The notes beneath the pieces are model-generated. The model did not search any database and was not told the origin of the DNA. It saw only the letters and a list, made by a program, of their open reading frames with translations. The position numbers and the translations under genes were made by a program. Positions 43,518 to 51,412 of a stretch of DNA of 64,000 nucleotides are shown here, piece after piece. Source of the stretch: an uncultured Eubacteriales bacterium (GTDB taxonomy: Bacteria; Bacillota; Clostridia; Oscillospirales; CAG-272); the NCBI GenBank assembly GCA_900546695.1, contig URDX01000003.1, forward strand, positions 62,001 to 126,000, in the 5' to 3' direction. Numbering within the stretch: the first letter of the stretch is position 1; each line of letters opens with the position of its first letter.

Positions 43518-44270
43518 TTATTTGTTAACGGTTATATTGCTTTGAACATTTTCTTCTTCGATCACGGGAGTCTCTACCTTATATTCCTTCCCGCATACCG
43601 CCAGCACCGTCATAAACATGATTTTAATATCACCGAAGAAGCTAAAATCATCAAGTGCCTTAAGGTTATAGTACATCTTTCCGGGCAGGACATCCTCCAT
43701 ATAAACGCGATCCGTATCATCGGCTGCATCAAGCAGCGATGCTTCATCCTTATAATAGATACTTGCAAGGCTTGTCACGCCCGCGGGAAGCAGTAGCGTT
43801 GCCATCATTTCGGGCGTATATCTATCAACATATTTCGGGACCTCGGGGCGTGTGCCGACGAAGGTCATATCGCCTACAAGTACATTTATGAGCTGACTCA
43901 CCTCATCGAGGCGGCAGCGGCGGATAAACCGACCGACACGTGTGACACGCGAATCGCCCTGCACTGTGACGAGAGACCCGCGGTCTGCGCCTTGAACCAT
44001 AGTTCTGAACTTAAATATACGAAATCTGCGGTTATACTGAGTAACCCTGACCTGACGGTAAAATACCGGTCCTTCGCTGTCGATCTTTACGGCGAGCGCG
44101 AGGATCAAAAACAGCGGCGAAAGAACTATCAGCATTACAAGGGACACAACTATGTCAAACACCCTTTTGAAAAACAGGCTCACCTGCTTTTTTTTAAGGA
44201 CATCGTAGTACTTGCGCACCTCGTCTGTACGCATCTCGAGCGGGATATCCTCCCATTTCTTCAAAAGCAT
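43518..44270 (-). CDS. Initiating polyprenyl-phosphate sugar-1-phosphate transferase
   Basis: A 250-aa bacterial sugar transferase of the WcaJ/PglC superfamily, which puts the first sugar phosphate onto undecaprenyl phosphate. It has one N-terminal hydrophobic segment (FDIVVSLVMLIVLSPLFLILAL), the catalytic-region KIDSEGPVFYRQVRV, FKFRTMVQGAD, the RLDEVSQLINVLVGDM block, and GTRPEVPKYVDRY. This short form lacks the N-terminal multi-span domain of WcaJ. It probably commits substrate to the locus. It directly follows the aminotransferase gene (2 bp), suggesting the first sugar is an amino sugar. Confidence 0.92.
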   Translation of the reverse strand: MLLKKWEDIPLEMRTDEVRKYYDVLKKKQVSLFFKRVFDIVVSLVMLIVLSPLFLILALAVKIDSEGPVFYRQVRVTQYNRRFRIFKFRTMVQGADRGSLVTVQGDSRVTRVGRFIRRCRLDEVSQLINVLVGDMTFVGTRPEVPKYVDRYTPEMMATLLLPAGVTSLASIYYKDEASLLDAADDTDRVYMEDVLPGKMYYNLKALDDFSFFGDIKIMFMTVLAVCGKEYKVETPVIEEENVQSNITVNK

Positions 44271-44272
44271 TC

Positions 44273-45475
44273 TTATATGTACTCTTTCAGTATAGCGGTA
44301 TAATTCTCGATTACATATTCTACCTCATCATCGGTAAGGCAGGTATGCAGCGGGAGAGTAATCTCATTTGCAAAATGAGCGTAAGCGTCGGGATAATCCT
44401 TAATATCAAATCCGAGTTTCTTATATGCCGTCATCATAGGCAGCGGCTTATAGTGGACGTTGCAGGCAATATCCGCCTCTGCCATCTTTATGATAATCTC
44501 GTTTCTCTGCTCGGGAGAAATGCCGGGAACGCGCGTTATGTACAAATGCCCCGACGAATCATGTTCGTCATTATAATGATCAAGGGTCTGCACGCCGAGC
44601 GGTCTGAACGCGGCATCATATCTGCCGATAATCTCTTTTCTTCTCGCAAGCATTCCGGGATAACGTTCAAACTGCGCAAGTCCGATTGCCGCAGCCACAT
44701 CGGTCATATTGCACTTATACCATGTGCCGATGATATCGTATTCCCATGCGCCGAGCTTTGTCTTAGCGAGGGCATCCTTCGACTGACCGTGCAGACTGAG
44801 CAGCTGCAGACGGTGATAAAGATCGTCATCGGATATACCGTCGATATGTCTCCATGTGAGCGCGCCGCCCTCTGCGGTGGTAAAATTCTTTACCGCATGA
44901 AAGCTGAAGCTCGAAAAATCCGCAATACTGCCTACCGGCTTACCGTGACGCTTCGCGCCGAATGCGTGTGCGGTGTCAGCACACACGGCAATTCTGCCGA
45001 GCGCCTTTTGTATCTCATTAGTCGGCGAAAAGATGCTTTTCTTTCTGTTGACTATGTCAAATATTCTGTCATAATCGCAGGGTACACCGCCGAGATCGAC
45101 AGGTATTACTGCCTTTGTTTTCTCGGTGATTGCCGCCTCAAGAGCATCATAATCCATCTCAAGACTGTCGCTCTGAATATCGACAAGCTTGAGCGTTGCT
45201 CCGACATGGCAAACAACGGCTGCGCTCGCGGTATATGTGTACGCAGAGGTTATTACCTCGTCGCCCTCTCCGATTCCGAGCAAGCGCAGAGCCATCTCAG
45301 CACATGCAGTCTGCGAATTAAGGCAGACGCACTTAGGTGTTCCAATCCATTCCGAGATCCTGCTCTCGAGCAGTTTGGTACGAGGCCCGGTCGTTATCCA
45401 ACCCGAGCGTAACGCTTCGGCGACCTCGGCGACTTCAAGCTCCGATATATCAGGCGGAGAAAAAGAAATTTTCAT
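44273..45475 (-). CDS. DegT/DnrJ/EryC1/StrS-family sugar aminotransferase
   Basis: A 400-aa PLP-dependent transaminase that aminates keto-sugars bound to nucleotides. RSGWITTGPRTKLLE, the SAYTYTASAAVV block, CADTAHAFGAKRHGK with the PLP-contacting Asp, and the Schiff-base Lys196 in FSFHAVKNFTTAEGG are all intact. No 4,6-dehydratase gene is in the locus, so the keto-sugar must be made elsewhere. First gene of the glycan operon; GGGAGG lies about 16 bases before the ATG, a longer spacing than usual. Confidence 0.94.
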   Translation of the reverse strand: MKISFSPPDISELEVAEVAEALRSGWITTGPRTKLLESRISEWIGTPKCVCLNSQTACAEMALRLLGIGEGDEVITSAYTYTASAAVVCHVGATLKLVDIQSDSLEMDYDALEAAITEKTKAVIPVDLGGVPCDYDRIFDIVNRKKSIFSPTNEIQKALGRIAVCADTAHAFGAKRHGKPVGSIADFSSFSFHAVKNFTTAEGGALTWRHIDGISDDDLYHRLQLLSLHGQSKDALAKTKLGAWEYDIIGTWYKCNMTDVAAAIGLAQFERYPGMLARRKEIIGRYDAAFRPLGVQTLDHYNDEHDSSGHLYITRVPGISPEQRNEIIIKMAEADIACNVHYKPLPMMTAYKKLGFDIKDYPDAYAHFANEITLPLHTCLTDDEVEYVIENYTAILKEYI

Positions 45476-45587
45476 ATTATTTATACTGCGCCTCCCAATG
45501 AAAACAACTGAAAAGTTATAATCGGTACACCGACAGTCAAAAAGCCTGCTGAAATATAAGTAATAAAATCTGTGTCCGATCTGTTAC

Positions 45588-45616
45588 ATTCTATCACATT
45601 CACATATTAATGTCAA
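45588..45616 (-). promoter_or_regulatory. Sigma-A promoter of the glycan operon
   Basis: Minus strand: TTGACA, 17-nt spacer, TAGAAT. The -10 ends 112 bp before the aminotransferase ATG, leaving a leader of about 105 nt. No other comparable promoter was seen inside the 17-kb run of genes. Confidence 0.85.
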
Positions 45617-45667
45617 GTCTAAACGACGCTAAATATTGGTTTTTCGAGCAATAGCGACCCCTGCGAA

Positions 45668-45733
45668 GGCTGTCGGGGGTGCGATGTATAGGATATTGCC
45701 GTTTTACGGCAAAGGGCGTCGCGGTCTACAGCC
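45668..45733 (+). other. Nested stem-loop element upstream of the MATE gene
   Basis: Three coaxial complementary pairs: GGCTGT/ACAGCC outside, GCGAT/GTCGC in the middle, TTGCCG-TTTTA-CGGCAA inside, separated by asymmetric internal loops. It matches no riboswitch class I can name. Confidence 0.4.
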
Positions 45734-45882
45734 GTTCTACAACAGCGGTCGGTGCGGTGCAAGAAGATATCGTCGGCAGCACGGTGCGTGGATTAGTCGT
45801 CAATGTCGTCTCTGAGAGCGGTTTAGTTCAAAATTCTGACGGCGGAGTCCGAAATCGGCGTATTTTTTCAGCGAAAGCGCCA

Positions 45883-45911
45883 TTGATTTTATCCGCGCAA
45901 AATGATAAAAT
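45883..45911 (+). promoter_or_regulatory. Sigma-A promoter of the MATE gene
   Basis: TTGATT, 17-nt spacer, TAAAAT preceded by TGA (extended -10). The predicted start near 45918 is only about 13 nt before the terminator hairpin. Confidence 0.7.
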
Positions 45912-45930
45912 GGAGCGTCTCGAGTAGCGA

Positions 45931-45967
45931 AAGCGTAAGTCCGGAAACAACGGGCTTACGCTTTTTT
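45931..45967 (+). terminator. Strong hairpin terminator inside the MATE leader (possible attenuator)
   Basis: AAGCGTAAGTCCG, 7-nt loop, CGGGCTTACGCTT followed by TTTT: a 13-bp stem with one wobble pair. It lies between the predicted transcription start and the MATE ATG, 59 bp upstream of the latter. Confidence 0.85.
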
Positions 45968-46025
45968 CGTTATAAATTCTGTTATCATTTTTCATTATCA
46001 AAAAAATCGAAAAGGAGTCAATCAA

Positions 46026-47438
46026 ATGGCAAAGACCGAAAACAAGATGGCGCGGGTACCCATGAGGCGGCTTATCGCAGAAATGGGGCTGCCGATGATA
46101 GTCTCGATGGTACTGCAGGCGCTGTACAACGTCATAGACAGCATATTTGTCGCGAACATGGAGGGCGTCGGCGTGCTTGCAAATCAGGCGCTGACGATAG
46201 CATTTCCCGTACAGATACTCATCATCGCAATAGGCGTCGGCACGGGAATAGGGCTCAATGCCCTGCTCTCGAAAAGTCTCGGCGAGGGCGACCGAGAGAA
46301 GGCGAGCCGGGTCGCGGGAAACGGCATATTTCTGAGCTTCTGCATATACGCCGTTTTTCTGATGTTCGGCATTTTCGGCGCGAAGGGCTTTATCGTGCTG
46401 TTCTCGGGCGGAAACGAAGCCGTCGTCGAGATGGGTACGTCATATCTGCGGATATGCACCTGTATGTCGCTCGGCTCGATAGGCTACACGGCGTACGAGC
46501 GCTTTTTGCAGTCTACAGGCAAAACGATGCTGTCGACGATAGCGCAGATATCGGGCGCGCTGACAAACATCGTGCTTGACTATGTGTTCATATTCCCGCT
46601 CGGGATGGGTGTCGCGGGCGCGGCATGGGCTACGGTCATAGGGCAGTTCGTTTCGCTGTTTATCGCGATGTTCTTCCACTACACGAAAAATCGCGAGATC
46701 GACGGCTCGCCGAGATTTATAAAGCCGAGCGCGGGTATAATAAAGGAAGTATACGGCATCGGCATTTCCGCAGCGATAATGCAGGCGCTGCTCTCGGTGA
46801 TGACGGCGGGAATGAACGCGATACTCGGCGGCGCGGATGCCGACACGTCGGTGCTCGTCGGCTCATTCGGCATCTACTACAAGATACAGCAGATAGCGCT
46901 GTTCTCCGCGTTCGGGCTGTCGAACACGGTCATATCCGTGCTCTCATTCAACTACGGCATGAAGAACCGCGGCAGAATCGACGACTGCATCAGATACGGC
47001 ATCGCGGATACCGCCGCGCTGACGGTGCTGATATCGGTAATATTCGAGATTTTCGCGCAGCCGCTCTCGAGCCTTTTTGCATTGACGGGAGGGGCTGACA
47101 GCGCCGCAGTCGTTGAGGTATGCGTTCGCGCGCTGAGGATAGCCTCGGTAGGTTATGTGTTTATGGGATTTTCGGTCGCCGTTCAGGGCGTGCTGCAATC
47201 GCTCGGCTACGCCCTCAGACCGCTCATCATCTCGCTGCTGCGGCTGGTTGTTTTCGTTTTTCCCGTCGCATATGCCTTTACATGCTTCGACGGTGTTCAG
47301 AATACGGTCTGTCTGACCTTCCCCATCGCGGAAATACTCACCGCGGTCATATCCGCATTCATTCTGAGACGGTCGTATAAAGAAAAGGTCGCCCCGCTCG
47401 GCAATGCAGAGCTCGGCATCGGAGCGGATATCGGTTGA
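46026..47438 (+). CDS. MATE-family efflux transporter
   Basis: A 470-aa inner-membrane exporter of the MATE family, sodium- or proton-driven. Twelve hydrophobic segments in two halves are visible. Family traits are MRRLIAEMGLPMIVSMVLQALYNVIDSIFVANM at helix 1, the GTGIGLNALLSKSLGEGDREKA block, SIGYTAYERFLQSTGKT, and FNYGMKNRGRIDD in the second half. The substrate is unknown; drugs or metabolites are usual. AAAGGAG gives a standard start. Expression may be gated by the leader terminator at 45931-45967. Confidence 0.94.
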   Translation: MAKTENKMARVPMRRLIAEMGLPMIVSMVLQALYNVIDSIFVANMEGVGVLANQALTIAFPVQILIIAIGVGTGIGLNALLSKSLGEGDREKASRVAGNGIFLSFCIYAVFLMFGIFGAKGFIVLFSGGNEAVVEMGTSYLRICTCMSLGSIGYTAYERFLQSTGKTMLSTIAQISGALTNIVLDYVFIFPLGMGVAGAAWATVIGQFVSLFIAMFFHYTKNREIDGSPRFIKPSAGIIKEVYGIGISAAIMQALLSVMTAGMNAILGGADADTSVLVGSFGIYYKIQQIALFSAFGLSNTVISVLSFNYGMKNRGRIDDCIRYGIADTAALTVLISVIFEIFAQPLSSLFALTGGADSAAVVEVCVRALRIASVGYVFMGFSVAVQGVLQSLGYALRPLIISLLRLVVFVFPVAYAFTCFDGVQNTVCLTFPIAEILTAVISAFILRRSYKEKVAPLGNAELGIGADIG

Positions 47439-47535
47439 CGCGCGATAGGCTGAACGTATGACAGACATATGTCAGCGGAGAGAAGCCGATAACTCCCCGA
47501 AAGAGCAAGGGCAACAGATAACCGAATCGACCCGA

Positions 47536-47580
47536 AAACACCCCCGCCGAGTCTGTCGGCAGAGGTGTTTTACTGTTTTT
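47536..47580 (+). terminator. Intrinsic terminator of the MATE gene
   Basis: AAAACACC, inner GCCGA-GTCTG-TCGGC, then GGTGTTTT and, three bases later, GTTTTT. The palindrome could also act on the minus strand. Confidence 0.82.
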
Positions 47581-47662
47581 GACGTTGCTGCGGGCGCGCG
47601 TCGGCGGTATCGGGCGAGCTGCGGCGGGATAAAAGCGATATGAAGCAAGTTACTGAAAACGC

Positions 47663-47691
47663 TTGAAAAATACACACACACGTGATATAAT
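47663..47691 (+). promoter_or_regulatory. Sigma-A promoter of the cyclophilin gene
   Basis: TTGAAA, 17-nt spacer of CA repeats, TATAAT preceded by TGA (extended -10); 48 bp from the ATG. Confidence 0.9.
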
Positions 47692-47739
47692 GTATGATGA
47701 TATATTTTTGCAATTCCCTGACAAGAAAGGACAACGAAA

Positions 47740-48234
47740 ATGATTAAATTTGAAATGCAGTCCGGCGACACCATCGAGATCGAGCTCTATCCCGAGGCAG
47801 CGCCCAAGACCTGCGAGAACTTTGAAAAGCTCGTTCGCGAGGGCTTTTTCGATGGCATACATTTCCACCGCATAGTTCCCGGCTTTGTAATTCAGGGCGG
47901 CGACCCTACGGGAACGGGCACGGGCGGCTCGAAGCAGAACATACCCGGCGAGTTCCGTGCAGCGGGCGTTGACAACAACATTTCACACGAGAAGGGCGTT
48001 ATCTCGATGGCGCGCAGCGGAAGCTACACCTATGGCTTTGACACCGCATCCTCTCAGTTTTTTATCTGCCTTGACGACAGCTGCAGGGCGCTCGACGGTT
48101 ATTATGCCGCTTTCGGCAAGGTCGTTTCGGGCATGGATGTCGTCGACCGCATCGCATCGGTGCCTACCGACAACGGCGATTATCCCCGTATGGTGACAGA
48201 CGAAATTCTCATCCGTCACGCAAGCATTGTCTGA
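47740..48234 (+). CDS. Cyclophilin-type peptidyl-prolyl cis-trans isomerase
   Basis: A 164-aa cytoplasmic PPIase that speeds proline isomerisation in protein folding. FDGIHFHRIVPGFVIQGGDPTGTGTGG is the hallmark cyclophilin segment with the catalytic Arg, followed by ISMARSG and SSQFFICLDDS with the active-site Gln-Phe-Phe. The C-terminus ends VDRIASVPTDNGDYPRM, and there is no signal peptide. AAAGGA precedes the ATG and a strong promoter is close. The last codons and stop are repeated once downstream as a 16-bp direct repeat. Confidence 0.96.
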   Translation: MIKFEMQSGDTIEIELYPEAAPKTCENFEKLVREGFFDGIHFHRIVPGFVIQGGDPTGTGTGGSKQNIPGEFRAAGVDNNISHEKGVISMARSGSYTYGFDTASSQFFICLDDSCRALDGYYAAFGKVVSGMDVVDRIASVPTDNGDYPRMVTDEILIRHASIV

Positions 48235-48266
48235 TTGCGGTCCCTTCGCAAAGCATTGTCTGATTG
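48222..48266. repeat. 16-bp direct repeat of the cyclophilin gene end
   Basis: AAGCATTGTCTGATTG occurs at 48222-48237, spanning the stop codon, and again at 48251-48266. The bases around it also match (CGCA before, TGG or CGG after). Confidence 0.8.
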
Positions 48267-48324
48267 TGGAAGCCCTGTCACACTGTCACAAAACGCCGCT
48301 CAAAGCACGATGGCAAACCGATAA

Positions 48325-48831
48325 TCAACCGAGCTTATCTGCTCCCTTAGCGCCGCCGCCCGACAGCGGAACCGTAAAGCCCGATGCATCGGCTGTGCTG
48401 ATATCACCGCCTATGACCCTGCCGCGATAGACAAGAATGCTCGCGCGTACGGTGCCTGAATAGTCGGGATAGTTGGTTATCTCGTATGTATAACGGTCAA
48501 CCTTTTTGCGGCGATATTTTTTCAGATCGAGCCCCTGCTCTATCTGCAGCGCATTGTACTCCTCAAGCGCGTCGTCAAACTCGGCGGGCACGGTTATCTG
48601 CTCGTTCTCGGTACAACCCGAGACCTCCCAGCCGAACTGCGCGAGAAACTTCATCCCGTCCTCGCTGTCGCGGACGCCCGTATACACGACTGTTCTGCCC
48701 GAGGCATCGGCATCTGCGGTCACGTCACCGCCGCCCGGGATAACGGCGATAAGCACTATCAGTGTGATGAGCGAGAGCGCAAGCGCACCGAAGAATTTTA
48801 CACTCGACGCTCTGATTGAGTAGATAAACAT
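48325..48831 (-). CDS. DUF4830 domain-containing membrane-anchored protein
   Basis: A 168-aa protein with one N-terminal hydrophobic anchor (FFGALALSLITLIVLIAVIPGG) and an extracytoplasmic domain matching DUF4830 of Clostridia: GMKFLAQFGWEVSG, the FDDALEEYNALQIEQGLDL block and YTYEITNYPDYSGTVRASILVY. The function is unknown. I start it at MFIYSIRASS (48831), where GGTGA is at good spacing; the longer frame to 48945 is weakly supported. It is convergent with the cyclophilin gene and divergent from egsA. Confidence 0.85.
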   Translation of the reverse strand: MFIYSIRASSVKFFGALALSLITLIVLIAVIPGGGDVTADADASGRTVVYTGVRDSEDGMKFLAQFGWEVSGCTENEQITVPAEFDDALEEYNALQIEQGLDLKKYRRKKVDRYTYEITNYPDYSGTVRASILVYRGRVIGGDISTADASGFTVPLSGGGAKGADKLG

Positions 48832-49010
48832 TGGATTCACCGAACCTTTCGCATGTCGTGTGCCGCCTCGGCGGCTGCATGTCGCGGGCAGCTGCGGCAC
48901 AGGCATATCAGTATTTTCACGGGCATCGGGCAGCGCCCGACACACTCTGCCATAGCATTCTATGCCGCGGGCGGGTACAATATGCCCGTGACGGGTCGGT
49001 ACAGTTATTC

Positions 49011-49051
49011 AGGAAAGGAAGCTCCTGCGCGGGAGCGGTAAAACAGCTATG
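49011..49051 (+). promoter_or_regulatory. Hairpin-spacer ribosome binding site of the egsA-like gene
   Basis: AGGAAAGGAA (49011-49020) is 28 nt from the ATG; GCTCCT-GCGC-GGGAGC (49021-49036) folds out 16 nt and leaves 12. The geometry equals that of the gene at 27758. Confidence 0.65.
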
Positions 49052-50197
49052 AACAAACCGAAGACCGAAAAAGCAGTAATAGAGGGCGGCTGCGCCGCCG
49101 AATGCCGCAGCTATGAGCGCGAGCACTTCGGTGCGGCCTATGCCGTTGTATGTGACGGAAACACTGAGTCCATAGCGCGCCGCGCTTTCCCTGGGGATGC
49201 GCTCATCGTATTTCCCGCAGGTAGCCATGCGACCGAACAGGCGGCAGACGGCTGCATATCGCGCATAAAGAGCGACGGGCTGCGCGGACTTATCGCATGC
49301 GGCTCGGGCTCGGTGCACGACATTACCCGCTATGCGGCACACGCAGAGGGCATACCCTTCGTCTCCTTTCCGACGGCGGCGAGCGTTGACGGCTTTGCTT
49401 CGGGCGTTGCAGCGATGACATGGCACGGCAGAAAGGTAACCTTCCCTTCTACGCCGCCCGTCGCGCTCTTTGCCGACGACGATGTTTATTCCGCCGCGCC
49501 CCGCGAGCTGCTTGCATCGGGCGTGGGCGACATCGTAGGAAAATTCGTCTCGCTCTTTGACTGGGTATTTACATCACTTCTTACAAGCGAAACGCTCGAG
49601 GATGAGATATACCGTCTCGAATCGGAAGCGCTCGAGACCGTTATGCACTGCGGCATCGCATCGCACGACTACCCACACGGAGTCATGGACTGCCTTGTAA
49701 AATCGGGTCTCGCAATACAGCTCAAGGGCAGCAGCCGCCCCGCGTCGGGTGCAGAGCACCATCTGTCGCATCTGTGGGAGATGGGATGCATCGGTACGCC
49801 CGAGCACGCCTATCACGGTGAGCAGGTCGGCGTTTCTACTCTGTTCGTGCTCGACCGATATAAGAGCATGCCCCGCCCGCAGCTGAGAGCAAAGCCGCTC
49901 GACCGTGCGCTGCTGCGACCGATATTCGGCTCACTCACCGACGGAATAATAGAAGAAAACACACCCGACAGCCTCGCCGAGATAACTCAGCCGATGCTCG
50001 ACGCAAACGCCGATAAGACAGCGCGGCTGATATCCGAGCTGCCGAGCTCCGACGAGATACGCGAATATCTGCGCTCGGTAGGCGCGAAAACCACCCTTAC
50101 CGAGCTCGGTCTGCCCGACACGGAGGAATTCATAAGGAAGAGCCTCGACTGGGCACCGTACGTCCGCCGCAGACTCACATACCTGAAGGTTATATAA
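49049..50197 (+). CDS. egsA: sn-Glycerol-1-phosphate dehydrogenase (EgsA/AraM family)
   Basis: Reduces dihydroxyacetone phosphate to sn-glycerol-1-phosphate with NAD(P)H and a metal ion, as AraM of Bacillus subtilis does. The 382-aa protein has the iron-alcohol-dehydrogenase-like fold: IACGSGSVHDITRYAAH as the nucleotide loop, FVSFPTAASVDGFAS, SGVGDIVGKFVSLFDW with an Asp ligand, then GAEHHLSHLWE and AYHGEQVGVSTLF with His ligands. G1P is the archaeal-type lipid backbone but in Bacillota is linked to other phosphoglycerol molecules. The product's fate here is unknown. Its start has a hairpin-spaced Shine-Dalgarno. The YhaO-like gene follows by 79 bp. Confidence 0.9.
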   Translation: MNKPKTEKAVIEGGCAAECRSYEREHFGAAYAVVCDGNTESIARRAFPGDALIVFPAGSHATEQAADGCISRIKSDGLRGLIACGSGSVHDITRYAAHAEGIPFVSFPTAASVDGFASGVAAMTWHGRKVTFPSTPPVALFADDDVYSAAPRELLASGVGDIVGKFVSLFDWVFTSLLTSETLEDEIYRLESEALETVMHCGIASHDYPHGVMDCLVKSGLAIQLKGSSRPASGAEHHLSHLWEMGCIGTPEHAYHGEQVGVSTLFVLDRYKSMPRPQLRAKPLDRALLRPIFGSLTDGIIEENTPDSLAEITQPMLDANADKTARLISELPSSDEIREYLRSVGAKTTLTELGLPDTEEFIRKSLDWAPYVRRRLTYLKVI

Positions 50198-50276
50198 AGG
50201 TTATGCCGCCCGCAGTATGGGCTTCGCATACGAATGAATCACATCAAAACAGTCAAAAAATATGAGAGGCACGAAA

Positions 50277-51401
50277 ATGATAAAGGTCCTTCATACCGCA
50301 GATATACATCTCGACGTTCCTTTTAAAATAGCGAGCGTAGCAAAGGCGCAGACACGGCGCAGTGAGCTGCGCGGCGCGCTGTCGTCGCTGTTCACGTACG
50401 CACGGCTCGAGCATTTCGATCTGATACTGATAGCGGGCGACATGTTCGACCGCGAATTCGCAACGCCCGACACCGTCGCGCTCGTGCTGCGTGAGATGGC
50501 TGCGTGCTCGGATTGCAGGATAGTCATATCGCCCGGCAACCACGACCCATATACCCCGGGCAGCGTGTGGGCTAAGTCGAAGTTTCCCGACAACATCTAC
50601 ATCTTCCGCTCCCCTACGCTCGAGCGGATATCCTTTGACGACATCGGGGTCGACGTTTACGGCTACGCCTTTACGGGTCCGTACATGGACGCTTGCCCGT
50701 TCTCCGAGCCGCCCGAGCTTGATCCTTCCCGTATAAATATCCTCTGCGGTCACGGCTGCATCGGCGGCAGCTCACGGCACTGCCCGATAACGGCGGACGA
50801 TATCTCGCACAGCGGCTTTGATTATATCGCGCTTGGTCACATCCATAACAGCGACGGCATAAAGCGCGTCGGCAGAACATGGTACGGCTACCCCGGCGCG
50901 CTCGAAGGTCACGATTTCAGCGAGCCCGGCTTCGGCGGTGCGGTCGTCGCGACGATGCGAAAGGACGGCGGAGTCTTTGACTGCGACGCGAGGGGCAGAC
51001 GCTTCTCCCGCCGCCGCTTTGAGACACTGACCGTCGACGCAAGCGCCGTACGTACCGATACCGACCTGCTCGCGCTGATAGACGGCAAGATAGCCGCACA
51101 CGGCTACGGCGAGGAAACGCAACTGCGGCTCGTGCTGACGGGATTCCTGTCAAGCGCCGTCGCGCTGAGCGAGAGCGCCGTGCTCGACCATATCTCCCCC
51201 TCTCTGTTCTATGCCGAGCTTGTCATGAACACCGAGCCACTGCCCGAGGGCGACGGACTCGACCTTGACCCGACCGTGCGCGGCGCTTTTTACGCATCGC
51301 TGCGCCCCGAGCTTGAGTCGGACGACCCAGAACTCCGCAGAACGGCATCCGATGCCCTGCGCTACGGTCTTTCCGCGCTGCGCGGCGACAATATTCTCTG
51401 A
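50277..51401 (+). CDS. YhaO/SbcD-like metallophosphoesterase (DNA exonuclease family)
   Basis: A 374-aa calcineurin-like phosphoesterase of the SbcD/Mre11 type. Motifs in order: HTADIHLDVPF (D9, H11), AGDMFDREF, SPGNHDPY, CGHGCIGG and GHIHNSDGI, giving the full two-metal site. It matches the YhaO branch, which pairs with the YhaN-type ATPase; that partner is encoded two genes downstream. ATG at 50277 with GAGAGG upstream is preferred over the frame at 50262. The HAD gene follows by 11 bp. Confidence 0.9.
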   Translation: MIKVLHTADIHLDVPFKIASVAKAQTRRSELRGALSSLFTYARLEHFDLILIAGDMFDREFATPDTVALVLREMAACSDCRIVISPGNHDPYTPGSVWAKSKFPDNIYIFRSPTLERISFDDIGVDVYGYAFTGPYMDACPFSEPPELDPSRINILCGHGCIGGSSRHCPITADDISHSGFDYIALGHIHNSDGIKRVGRTWYGYPGALEGHDFSEPGFGGAVVATMRKDGGVFDCDARGRRFSRRRFETLTVDASAVRTDTDLLALIDGKIAAHGYGEETQLRLVLTGFLSSAVALSESAVLDHISPSLFYAELVMNTEPLPEGDGLDLDPTVRGAFYASLRPELESDDPELRRTASDALRYGLSALRGDNIL

Positions 51402-51412
51402 AAGGTAATACC

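Larger units (their letters stand above)
45476..46025. other. 550-bp divergent intergenic region with unexplained structured DNA
   Basis: Holds the glycan operon promoter (45588-45616, minus), nested inverted repeats at 45668-45733, a plus-strand promoter at 45883-45911 and a strong terminator hairpin at 45931-45967 before the MATE gene. The piece from about 45620 to 45880 is GC-rich like the rest of the chromosome and has no convincing gene. Confidence 0.55.
47439..47739. other. 301-bp intergenic region: terminator plus promoter
   Basis: Holds the MATE terminator at 47536-47580 and the cyclophilin promoter at 47663-47691. No gene seen. Confidence 0.6.

Noticed and set aside
45679..45927. 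82-codon open frame before the MATE gene
   Set aside because: No convincing ribosome binding site or family resemblance; it crosses a promoter, and the DNA is better explained as non-coding with inverted repeats.
45883..45967. Guanidine (ykkC-type) riboswitch before the MATE gene
   Set aside because: The leader is too short and lacks the conserved ykkC or mini-ykkC sequence blocks; only a terminator stem is evident.
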